A stretch of DNA of 64,000 nucleotides from contig JAWLGK010000008.1 in assembly GCA_041685115.1 (NCBI GenBank), positions 62,001 through 126,000 of the forward strand, read 5' to 3'. Shown piece after piece: positions 1 through 7,226 of the stretch. Positions within the stretch are counted from its first letter, which is position 1; every line of letters begins with the position of its first letter. The translations under genes and the position numbers were made by a program. Source of the stretch: JALOAT01 sp041685115 (GTDB taxonomy: Bacteria > Pseudomonadota > Gammaproteobacteria > Thiohalomonadales > Thiohalomonadaceae). Below the pieces are notes generated by a model. The model did not search any database. It had not been told where the DNA came from and saw only the letters and a list, made by a program, of their open reading frames with translations.

Positions 1-820
1 TGCCGAACACGATGCCGATGGTCAGCGCCAGGGCGAAGTTGTGCAGCGCCTCGCCGCCGAAGAAAAACACCGACAGCACCGCCAGTTCCGTGGAGAAGTG
101 GGTGATGATGGTGCGCGACATGGTGCGGGTGATGGCGTTGTCGATCACCGTCGGCACCGAGGCCTTGCGCATCTTGCGGAAGTTCTCGCGCACCCGGTCG
201 AACACCACCACCGATTCGTTCACCGAGTAGCCGAGCACGGCCAGCACGGCCGCAAGCACGGTGAGGTCGAACTCCCACTGGAACAGCGCGAACATGCCCA
301 CCACGATGACCACGTCGTGCATGTTGGCAATGATCGCCGCCACGGCGAGGCGCCATTCGAAGCGCAGCGACAGATAGATGACGATGCCCGCCGCCACCAG
401 CAGCAGCGCCAGGCCGCCGGACTCGTAGAGTTCCTTGCCGACCTGTGGGCCGACGAACTCCACGCGCTTGAGGTCGGCGGTGGCGTCCTGTGCCTTCAAC
501 ACCCCGAACACCTCGGCGCTCACCTTGTCGCTGGAGGCCTCGCCCACAGGCAGGCGGATGAGCACGTCGCGGGTGGTGCCGATGTGCTGCACCGCGGCCT
601 CCATACCCTCTGCCGCCAGGGCGTCACGGATGCTGTCGACGTTGGCCGGCTGTGCATAGGTGACTTCCATCACCGTGCCGCCGGTGAAGTCGACGCCCAG
701 GTTGAGGCCACGGATGGCGATGGCAGCCACGGCAATGATGAAGGTGACCAGCGAGATCGTCGTGGTCAGCCTCCCGTAGCTCATGAACGGGATGTCGTTT
801 TTGATTCTGAAGAATTCCAT
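1..820 (-). CDS. secF: Protein translocase subunit SecF, C-terminus beyond window
   Basis: SecF works with SecD and YajC as an inner-membrane accessory complex that uses the proton motive force to help preproteins leave the SecYEG channel. The frame starts at the ATG complementary to 818-820 (MEFFRIKNDIPFM) and stays open to the window edge, giving about 273 residues. A first membrane segment is followed by the periplasmic P1-like domain with the GVDFTGGT motif, then by a hydrophobic C-terminal half typical of the RND-like SecF fold. The start lies 14 bases after the secD stop, so translation is probably coupled. The 3' end is missing only because the window ends. Confidence 0.95.
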   Translation of the reverse strand, partial: MEFFRIKNDIPFMSYGRLTTTISLVTFIIAVAAIAIRGLNLGVDFTGGTVMEVTYAQPANVDSIRDALAAEGMEAAVQHIGTTRDVLIRLPVGEASSDKVSAEVFGVLKAQDATADLKRVEFVGPQVGKELYESGGLALLLVAAGIVIYLSLRFEWRLAVAAIIANMHDVVIVVGMFALFQWEFDLTVLAAVLAVLGYSVNESVVVFDRVRENFRKMRKASVPTVIDNAITRTMSRTIITHFSTELAVLSVFFFGGEALHNFALALTIGIVFG

Positions 821-834
821 GACTCGGCCTCCGC

Positions 835-2691
835 TCAGATGGACACGTGGGTGACACGTGCCTTGCGGCCGTAGAAGAAGTTAGCCAGCAGGCGCGACAC
901 CATGATGGCGCTGAACACGGACGTCAGGATGCCCAGGCACAGCACCACGGCAAACCCGCGCACCGGCCCCGAACCCAGCCAGAACAGTGCAAAGCCGGCG
1001 ATGAAGGTGGTGATGTTCGAGTCCAGGATGGTGCCGAACGCCCGCTTGTAGCCCGCGTCGATGGCCGTCCGTGGCGACATGCCCGAACGCAGTTCCTCGC
1101 GGATGCGTTCGTTGATGAGCACGTTGGCGTCGATGGCCATCCCGATGGTCAGCGCCACGGCGGCCATCCCCGGCAGGGTCATGGTGGCCTGCAGCATGGA
1201 CAGCACGGCAATCAGCAGGATGCCGTTCACCGCCAGGGCGGTCACCGAAAACACGCCGAACAGGCGGTAGTAAACGATCATGAACAGCGCGACGGCGGTA
1301 AAGCCGTAGACGTTGGCGTTGATGCCCCGGCTGATGTTCTCCTGGCCGAGGCTCGGGCCGACGGTGCGCTCCTCGACGATCTGCATGGGCGCGGCGAGGG
1401 CGCCGGCGCGCAGCAACAGGGCCAGGTCGCGCGCCTCCTGCGGGCTGTCGAGGCCGGTGGTCTGGAAGCGCTTGCTGAAGTGGTCGCGGATCACCGCCAC
1501 CGAGATGACTTCCTCGGTCTTGCGCGCGGTGCGCTGCTGCACGCCGCCCACGGTGCGCACCTCGGTCTTGGTCTCGATGAACACCACCGCCATGCGCCGG
1601 CCGATGTTCTCACGGGTGACGTCGCTCATGCGGCGCGCGCCCTGGCCGTCCAGGGTGACGCTGACCAGCGGACCGCCGGTCTGCGGGTCGAAGCCCGAGG
1701 CGGCGTCGACCACCTGGTCGCCGGTGATGATGATGTCCCGCTTGAGTACCACCGGTTCGCCGTCGCGCGAGCGGTACAGGCGCGAGCCGGGCGGCACGCG
1801 GCCGGCCAGCGCCGCGGAGACGTCGGCCTGTTCGTCCACCAGGCGGTATTCGAGGGTGGCGGTGGCGCCGAGGATGTCCTTGGCGCGCGCGGTGTCCTGC
1901 ACGCCGGGCAACTGCACCACGATGCGGCTCTCGCCGGCGCGCTGGATGACGGGTTCCGCCACGCCCAGTTCGTCGACGCGGTTGCGCAGCGTGGTGATGT
2001 TCTGCTGTACGGCGAACTGCTGGATCTCGCGCAGCGCGGCCTCGGTGATGCTGGCGTAGATCACCGGATTGCCATCCTTCTCGCTGTTGGCCAGGGACAG
2101 CTCGCGGTAGGTGCGGCGGATGAGGTCGTCGGCCTTCTCGGCGGCCTCGGCGTCGCGGAAACGAACCTGCACCTGACCGCGCTCGTTGGTCACGGTGAGA
2201 TAACGGATCTTCTCGTCGCGCAGCAGGGTGCGCAGGTCGCTCACATAGCGCTCCAGGGCCTGCTCGACGGCGGCCTTCATGTCCACCTCCAGCAGGAAGT
2301 GCACGCCGCCGCGCAGGTCGAGGCCCAGGTACATGGGTTCGGCGCCCAGGCCGGCCATCCAGTCCGGGGTGGCGGGCGCCAGGTTGAGCGCCACCGTGTG
2401 GCTGCCGCCCAGGGCGTTCTGCACGGCCTCATAGGCGCGCAGCTGCGTATCGGTGGAATCGAAGCGGATCAGCAGTCCGTTCGGGGTGAATTCCTCGGCC
2501 TTGGGGGTGAGGTTTTGGCGTTGCAGGAGGGCGTGCACGTCGTCGCGCACTGCCAGACTGAGTTCTCCACCGCCGCTGGGCGAGACCTGCACAGCCGGGT
2601 CGTCCCCGTACAGGTTCGGCATGGCGTACAGGAAGCCGATGGTGACGACGACGAGGACGAGGAGTTTCTTCCAGAGCGGGTACTGATTCAT
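835..2691 (-). CDS. secD: Protein translocase subunit SecD
   Basis: Inner-membrane partner of SecF with a large periplasmic domain that drives late steps of protein export. The 618-residue product matches the length of proteobacterial SecD. It has an N-terminal membrane segment (MNQYPLWKKLLVLVVV), the conserved LGLDLRGGVHFLLEVD motif near residue 125, a long periplasmic region, and a C-terminal block of five hydrophobic segments that includes the GMAIDANVLINERIREE motif. It lies between yajC and secF in the usual queA-tgt-yajC-secD-secF order. A GC-rich hairpin lies just upstream, between yajC and secD. Confidence 0.97.
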   Translation of the reverse strand: MNQYPLWKKLLVLVVVTIGFLYAMPNLYGDDPAVQVSPSGGGELSLAVRDDVHALLQRQNLTPKAEEFTPNGLLIRFDSTDTQLRAYEAVQNALGGSHTVALNLAPATPDWMAGLGAEPMYLGLDLRGGVHFLLEVDMKAAVEQALERYVSDLRTLLRDEKIRYLTVTNERGQVQVRFRDAEAAEKADDLIRRTYRELSLANSEKDGNPVIYASITEAALREIQQFAVQQNITTLRNRVDELGVAEPVIQRAGESRIVVQLPGVQDTARAKDILGATATLEYRLVDEQADVSAALAGRVPPGSRLYRSRDGEPVVLKRDIIITGDQVVDAASGFDPQTGGPLVSVTLDGQGARRMSDVTRENIGRRMAVVFIETKTEVRTVGGVQQRTARKTEEVISVAVIRDHFSKRFQTTGLDSPQEARDLALLLRAGALAAPMQIVEERTVGPSLGQENISRGINANVYGFTAVALFMIVYYRLFGVFSVTALAVNGILLIAVLSMLQATMTLPGMAAVALTIGMAIDANVLINERIREELRSGMSPRTAIDAGYKRAFGTILDSNITTFIAGFALFWLGSGPVRGFAVVLCLGILTSVFSAIMVSRLLANFFYGRKARVTHVSI

Positions 2692-2711
2692 GGCGGACCC
2701 TTAAAACAAGT

Positions 2712-2732
2712 GCCGCCGCATGTTGCGGCGGC
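2712..2732 (-). terminator. Intercistronic hairpin between yajC and secD, terminator-like
   Basis: A perfect 9-bp GC-rich stem (arms 2712-2720 and 2724-2732) has a 3-base loop. Read on the minus strand it is followed by a short T-rich stretch (acttgtttt) before the secD start. It could be a partial terminator or attenuator that lowers secDF expression relative to yajC, or an mRNA-stabilising element. Confidence 0.5.
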
Positions 2733-2754
2733 CACTGATTTCCCTACGGCCCTG

Positions 2755-3087
2755 TTACAGGCTCTTGATGGTGCCCTTGGGCAGGACGCTGGCGACCGAC
2801 TGGCGCTGCACCTTTACCTTGACCCCGTCGGCGATTTCGAGTTCCACATGGTTCTCGCTCGCCTCGGTGATGCGGCCGTAGACACCGCCCTGGGTGACCA
2901 CTTCGTCGCCCTTGGACAGGGCCTCAGCCATCTTCTTGTGTTCCTTCACGCGCTTCTGCTGCGGGCGGATGAGCAGGAAATAGAACACCACGAAAAGGAT
3001 GATGAACGGCAGCAGCGCCTCGAGGATGCCGGGTTGCTGTGCCGGGGCAGCCGCCTGGGCGTAGGCGTCGGAAATGAAAAAGCTCAT
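2755..3087 (-). CDS. yajC: Preprotein translocase subunit YajC
   Basis: A small single-pass inner-membrane protein of the SecDF-YajC complex. The 110-residue product has an N-terminal region containing a strong membrane helix (ILEALLPFIILFVVFYFLLIRP). This is followed by the family hallmark RPQQKRVKEHKKM and a small cytoplasmic domain with the pattern GDEVVTQGGVYGRI. Length and motif order are standard for the family. It sits between tgt (upstream on this strand, 70 bases away) and secD. The start ATG is complementary to 3085-3087. Confidence 0.97.
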   Translation of the reverse strand: MSFFISDAYAQAAAPAQQPGILEALLPFIILFVVFYFLLIRPQQKRVKEHKKMAEALSKGDEVVTQGGVYGRITEASENHVELEIADGVKVKVQRQSVASVLPKGTIKSL

Positions 3088-3157
3088 GGTGGGTCTCCGC
3101 TTGTTGATTCTTGCTGTCGGCGCCGGACTCAGCCGCCCGCGCCGCGGGGGCGCGCCA

Positions 3158-4273
3158 TTATGGCATAGGCGGTACGGGTTGTCCGCGCTGCGCGTAGAAC
3201 CCGGCCACGAAGGCCTCGAGGGCGCCGGCAGCGATGGCCTCGCGCAGGCCGCGCATCAGTTCCTGATAGTAGAAAAGATTGTGGATGGTATTGAGCCGCG
3301 CACCCAGGATCTCGTTGGCGCGGTCCAGGTGGCGCAAATAGCTGCGGCTGTAGTTGCGGCAGGTGTAGCAGCCGCACTCCGGGTCGAGCGGATTGGTGTC
3401 GAACTGGTGGGCGGCATTGCGGATCTTCACGTTGCCGAAGCGGGTAAACAAATGGCCGTTGCGGGCATTGCGGGTCGGCAGCACGCAGTCGAACATGTCC
3501 ACGCCGCGGCGCACCGCCTCCACGATGTCCTCGGGCTTGCCCACGCCCATGAGATAGCGCGGGCGGTCCTTGGGCAGCATCGGCGTGACCGCCTCCAGGG
3601 TGGCCATCATCTCGTGCTTGGGCTCGCCCACGGACAGGCCGCCGATGGCGTAGCCGTCGAAGCCGATGTTCATCAGGCCCTCGGCCGATTCACGGCGCAG
3701 GTGCGGGTACATGCCGCCCTGCACGATACCGAACAGGGCGTTGGGATTGTCGCCGTGGGCGCGTTTGCTGCGCGCGGCCCAGCGCAGCGACAGTTCCATG
3801 GAAAAGCGCGCCTGGTCCTCGGTGGCCGGGTACGGCGTGCACTCGTCGAAGATCATGACGATGTCCGAGCCCAGCGCCCGCTGCACCGCCATGGACTCCT
3901 CCGGGCCCATGAACACCTTGGAGCCGTCTACCGGCGACTGGAAGGTCACGCCCTCCTCCTTGATCTTGCGCATCTCGCCCAGGCTGAACACCTGGAAGCC
4001 GCCGGAGTCGGTGAGGATGGGGCCAGACCAGTGCATGAAGTCATGCAGGTCGCCGTGGGCGCGGATCACCTCGGTGCCCGGGCGCAGCATCAGATGGAAG
4101 GTGTTGCCGAGGATGATCTCCGCGCCGATCTCGCGCAGCTCCTCCGGCGTCATGGCCTTCACCGTGCCATAGGTGCCCACCGGCATGAACGCCGGTGTCT
4201 CCACCGTGCCGCGGGGGAATACCAGCCGCCCGCGCCGCGCCTGACCGTCAGTGGTGTGCAGTTCGAAGTTCAT
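3158..4273 (-). CDS. tgt: Queuine tRNA-ribosyltransferase (TGT)
   Basis: Exchanges guanine 34 for preQ1 in tRNAs with GUN anticodons, the committed step of queuosine insertion. The 371-residue protein has the catalytic LTDSGGFQVFSL motif near residue 90, the VLPTRNARNGHLFT motif carrying the second aspartate-region signature, and the zinc site C-x-C-x2-C with a downstream His (CGCYTCRNYSRSYLRHL). Length matches bacterial TGT (about 375). It follows queA on the same strand; the gap between them holds an inverted repeat element. QueA acts on the tRNA product of this enzyme, so the neighbours form one pathway. Confidence 0.97.
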   Translation of the reverse strand: MNFELHTTDGQARRGRLVFPRGTVETPAFMPVGTYGTVKAMTPEELREIGAEIILGNTFHLMLRPGTEVIRAHGDLHDFMHWSGPILTDSGGFQVFSLGEMRKIKEEGVTFQSPVDGSKVFMGPEESMAVQRALGSDIVMIFDECTPYPATEDQARFSMELSLRWAARSKRAHGDNPNALFGIVQGGMYPHLRRESAEGLMNIGFDGYAIGGLSVGEPKHEMMATLEAVTPMLPKDRPRYLMGVGKPEDIVEAVRRGVDMFDCVLPTRNARNGHLFTRFGNVKIRNAAHQFDTNPLDPECGCYTCRNYSRSYLRHLDRANEILGARLNTIHNLFYYQELMRGLREAIAAGALEAFVAGFYAQRGQPVPPMP

Positions 4274-4285
4274 TTGGAAGAAGAG

Positions 4286-4573
4286 TTAACCACGGGGGAC
4301 ACGGGGAACACGGGGGTTCAAGGGTTTGCTCCCATTGTGGGCGGTTGAGGCACACTGCGGGCACAGGGCTTTTTGCCCCCTCTCCCTGTCCCTCTCCCGG
4401 AGGGAGAGGGGACGTTCTTCCGTGGTTGCGGCAGAAGAACCCTCTCTTTTCCTCCGAAAGAAGGACAGGATGAGGGGATCCGTTGGAGCTGCCCTGTTCA
4501 CGTATCGGCGCCCAAGGCAGAGACAACCCGTTCCAAGCCTTCATCCCTCCCCGTGTCCCCCGTGGTTAATGCT
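4286..4573. repeat. Composite repeat: inverted outer repeats around a pyrimidine/purine hairpin
   Basis: Between tgt and queA, a GGGGACACGGGG-type repeat at 4286-4316 (ttaaccacgggg followed by acacgggg units) has an inverted copy at 4545-4573 that ends in the complementary ccgtggttaa. Inside lies a perfect 9-bp hairpin (4390-4398 and 4402-4410, ccctctccc/gggagaggg). The outer repeat recurs after degQ (about 37386 and 37580) and, degraded, near 38230. The inner hairpin recurs at 30166-30186, 37892-37926 and 38037-38057. No transposase is present, so this looks like a non-autonomous or REP-like element. Confidence 0.7.
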
Positions 4574-5602
4574 TTTCCCGCTTTCGTCTCCCGGCAGCAC
4601 GAACATGGCATCGCCGTAAGAAAAGAAGCGGTAGCGCTCGGCCACGGCGTGGCGGTAGGCGGCCAGGGTGTGTTCGTAGCCGGCGAAGGCGCACACCAGC
4701 ATGAGCAAGGTGGACTCGGGCAGGTGGAAGTTGGTGACGAGGGCGTCGACCACCCGGAAACGGTAGCCGGGGTAGATGAAGATGTCGGTCTCGCCCGCAT
4801 AGGGGCGCAGGTCGCCGGAACGGGCGGCGCTCTCCAGGCTGCGCACCACGGTGGTGCCCACCGCCACCACCCGGCCGCCGCGGGCCTTGGCCGCGGCCAC
4901 CGCGGCGCAGGTCGCCTCGGGCACTTCCAGGTATTCGGAGTGCATGCGGTGGTCGCGCAGCGCATCGGCGCGCACCGGCTGGAAGGTGCCGGCGCCCACG
5001 TGCAGGGTGACGAAGGCCCGCTCCACGCCCTTGGCGGCCAGGGCCTCAAACAGGGCCTGGTCGAAATGCAGACCGGCGGTGGGCGCCGCCACCGCGCCGG
5101 GCGCGCGGGCGAATACGGTCTGGTAGCGCTCCGCGTCCTCGGCGCCGGCCTCGCGTTCGATGTAAGGCGGCAGCGGCATGCGTCCGTACCGCTGCAGCAG
5201 GCCGAGCGCCGGTTCGGGAAAGCGCAACTCGAAGAGCACGTCCTGGCGACCAAGCACCTCCACCTCGAAGGCGTCTTCCAGGCATAACCAACTGCCGGGC
5301 TTGGGCGACTTGCTGGCGCGCACGTGCGCCAGCACCCGATGGGGGTCCAGCACCCGCTCGACCAGCACCTCCACGCGCCCGCCCGTAGCCTTGGCCCCGA
5401 ACAGCCGCGCCGGGATCACCCGCGTGTCGTTGAGTACCAGCAGGTCGCCCGGTTGCAGCAGCGCGACCACATCGTTGAAGCCGCGGTCCTCGAGCCGCCC
5501 GGTGGCCCCGTCCAGCACCAGCAGGCGCGACGCCCCCCGGGGCAGGGCGTGCTGTGCGATGAGCTCGGGGGGCAGGGGGTAGGAAAAGTCGGTACGACGC
5601 AT
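4541..5602 (-). CDS. queA: S-adenosylmethionine:tRNA ribosyltransferase-isomerase QueA
   Basis: Transfers and rearranges the ribosyl moiety of SAM onto preQ1 in tRNA to make epoxyqueuosine. I chose the ATG complementary to 5600-5602 (MRRTDFSYPLPPELIAQ) because QueA proteins begin with this DFxYxLPxxLIA pattern; the frame is open upstream but the extra residues are not family-like. Conserved blocks include LNDTRVIPARLFG, PTAGLHFD and VVDALVTNFHLPESTLLMLV, and the protein is about 353 residues. The family C-terminus (FFSYGDAM) is followed by about 18 extra residues ending INHGGHGEG. These and the stop codon are supplied by the dispersed repeat at 4545-4573. Confidence 0.95.
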   Translation of the reverse strand: MRRTDFSYPLPPELIAQHALPRGASRLLVLDGATGRLEDRGFNDVVALLQPGDLLVLNDTRVIPARLFGAKATGGRVEVLVERVLDPHRVLAHVRASKSPKPGSWLCLEDAFEVEVLGRQDVLFELRFPEPALGLLQRYGRMPLPPYIEREAGAEDAERYQTVFARAPGAVAAPTAGLHFDQALFEALAAKGVERAFVTLHVGAGTFQPVRADALRDHRMHSEYLEVPEATCAAVAAAKARGGRVVAVGTTVVRSLESAARSGDLRPYAGETDIFIYPGYRFRVVDALVTNFHLPESTLLMLVCAFAGYEHTLAAYRHAVAERYRFFSYGDAMFVLPGDESGKSINHGGHGEG

Positions 5603-5780
5603 GGGGCGCGCATGGTAACAAAAAGCCAGTGAATCCGGCGTCGCGGAATGCCGCCCCTGGCCAACAATCCGGGATAGGGCCGGAAGCGAGCCTGCGTCGG
5701 GGGCATGAGTTGCGGCCATCGTCCATCATCTGCCGCTAACATGCGGCTAACGAGCCACTTCTTGTGGCGAGGCGGACCGA

Positions 5781-5824
5781 CTGGACTACGCTGAATTAGC
5801 CCGCCGGAAGGATGGTTAGTCCAG
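5781..5824 (+). promoter_or_regulatory. Inverted repeat in the leader of the CsgD-like gene
   Basis: Perfect 8-bp arms ctggacta (5781-5788) and tagtccag (5817-5824) flank 28 bases just upstream of the regulator gene. They could form an RNA hairpin or a protein-binding site. Further upstream, ctaac occurs twice with 11-base spacing (near 5735 and 5746). No convincing -35/-10 pair was found in 5603-5856. Confidence 0.3.
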
Positions 5825-5856
5825 GCAGGTCTTCGGAAAGGAGCGGGGCGCCAAGG

Positions 5857-6579
5857 ATGGACACCCAGAACACCTTCAAACTTTTCCTCTGCGATCGGCT
5901 GACCGTGCAGACCCTGGCCCTGGCGGATTTCCTCGCCCGGGCCACGGGCTACGGCTGCCGGGTGGTCGACCAACTGCCGCGGGCGGCCAACACACCGCAG
6001 GCGCTGGTGCTGGTGGACGCCGACGGGCGCGATCCCATGGACGTGCTGCGCAGGCTCAGCGCCGACAACGGGCTCGGCGAGCCGGCCAAGGTCTGCCTGC
6101 TCAACGTGACCCTGGAGGCCTGCACGCCGGACATCCTGGAGTTCCCCTTCCTGAAGGGGTTGTTCGGCCGGGAGGCGGACCACCGGCAACTGGCGCGCGG
6201 CATCGAGGCGGTGTTCGGCGGCGAACTCTGGCTGCCGCGGCGCCTCCTGACGGCGTACATGCTGCTGACCCGTCGCCGCCGTCCCCGCGAAGCCCACCCG
6301 ATCACCCCGACGCTAACCGCCAAGGAACTGGAGATCCTCGCCCGGCTGTCCTCGGGCAGCACCAACGCCCACATCGCCCGGGAGCTGCGCGTCAGCGTGC
6401 ACACGGTGAAGACCCACGCCTACAACCTGTTCCGCAAGCTCGGCGTGCGTAACCGCACCCAGGCCACCGCCTGGGCCAACCGCTACCTCGAAGAGCCACC
6501 CGACGCAACGGGTGCCTCACCGCTGGATACACCGCGGCACCTGGTCGACAGCAGTGCCCGTCCCGCACCCACCCACTAG
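5857..6579 (+). CDS. CsgD-like LuxR-family transcriptional regulator
   Basis: A predicted DNA-binding regulator of 240 residues with an atypical receiver-like N-terminus and a C-terminal LuxR helix-turn-helix (about residues 150-215: LTAKELEILARLSSGSTNAHIA, then VHTVKTHAYNLFRKLGVRNR). The stretch HAYNLFRKLGVRNRTQATAWAN closely resembles the same region of enterobacterial CsgD, the curli and biofilm regulator. That is recalled knowledge, not a computed alignment. The N-terminal half lacks an obvious phospho-acceptor pattern, as in CsgD. It is the first gene of the copper-oxidase-like unit and lies 15 kb from the convergent curli genes. An in-frame start at 5812 is also possible; 5857 was chosen because the protein then begins like CsgD and follows a purine-rich site. 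Confidence 0.85.
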   Translation: MDTQNTFKLFLCDRLTVQTLALADFLARATGYGCRVVDQLPRAANTPQALVLVDADGRDPMDVLRRLSADNGLGEPAKVCLLNVTLEACTPDILEFPFLKGLFGREADHRQLARGIEAVFGGELWLPRRLLTAYMLLTRRRRPREAHPITPTLTAKELEILARLSSGSTNAHIARELRVSVHTVKTHAYNLFRKLGVRNRTQATAWANRYLEEPPDATGASPLDTPRHLVDSSARPAPTH

Positions 6580-6593
6580 GCGAGGATCTCACC

Positions 6594-7226
6594 ATGGCGC
6601 CGAACCGCACCGCCCTCGCCCGAACGCTGGGCACACTGCTCACCCTGTTCCTGCCGCTGGCGGGGCTGTCCCATGAAGGCCACGGCGATCCCCATGCCGC
6701 GCATCGGCAGATGGCGGCCGAGGCGGCCAGCACCACCTATCTGCGCAGCGAGAACCGCTACGCCACCCCGGCGGTGACCCTCACCGACAGCCGCGGCACG
6801 CCCGTGCCGCTGGCGCCGTTGCTGGATGCGGACGAGCCGGTGATCCTCAGTTTCATCTACACCAGCTGCACCACCATCTGCCCGGTGTTGACGGCCACCC
6901 TGTCCCAGGCCCAGGGCCGGCTCGCCGCTGCACCGCGCAAGCCGCGCCTCGTCTCCATCTCCATCGATCCGGACTTCGACACCCCCGAACGTCTGCAGAC
7001 CTACGCCGCCACCCACCACGCCCATACGGACTGGCAGTTCCTGACCGGCGACGCCGCCGCGGTCGCGGCCACCCAACGCGCCTTCGACGTCTATCGCGGC
7101 CGCAAGTCCAACCACATCCCCGTGACGCTGCTGCGGACCTCGGCGCATTCGCCCTGGGTGCGGCTCGAGGGCTTCACCAGCGCAGCGGACCTGGTGCGGG
7201 AATATGAACGGCTGCTGGCGAACTAG
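6594..7226 (+). CDS. SCO1/SenC-family copper chaperone
   Basis: A periplasmic thioredoxin-fold protein that delivers copper to CuA or other cuproproteins and may act as a thiol reductase. The 210-residue product has a hydrophobic N-terminal signal or anchor (about residues 8-25), a His-rich stretch after it (SHEGHGDPHAAHRQM), the copper-binding CxxxC motif (C92-TTI-C96) and a conserved downstream histidine (H174 in SNHIPVTLL). All three Sco copper ligands are therefore present. No cytochrome oxidase gene is nearby. The gene precedes copper-oxidase-like genes, so it may load those instead. It starts 14 bases after the regulator and overlaps the next gene by 23 bases. Confidence 0.93.
   Translation: MAPNRTALARTLGTLLTLFLPLAGLSHEGHGDPHAAHRQMAAEAASTTYLRSENRYATPAVTLTDSRGTPVPLAPLLDADEPVILSFIYTSCTTICPVLTATLSQAQGRLAAAPRKPRLVSISIDPDFDTPERLQTYAATHHAHTDWQFLTGDAAAVAATQRAFDVYRGRKSNHIPVTLLRTSAHSPWVRLEGFTSAADLVREYERLLAN

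Noticed and set aside
847..3168. Long plus-strand open frame of 773 codons opposite secD and yajC
   Set aside because: Antisense shadow in GC-rich DNA: composition dominated by His, Gly, Ala and Arg, no ribosome site, and fully overlapped by well-supported secD, yajC and the tgt end.
5603..5856. c-di-GMP riboswitch before the CsgD-like gene
   Set aside because: The conserved core elements of the GEMM-I class could not be found, only a simple inverted repeat.
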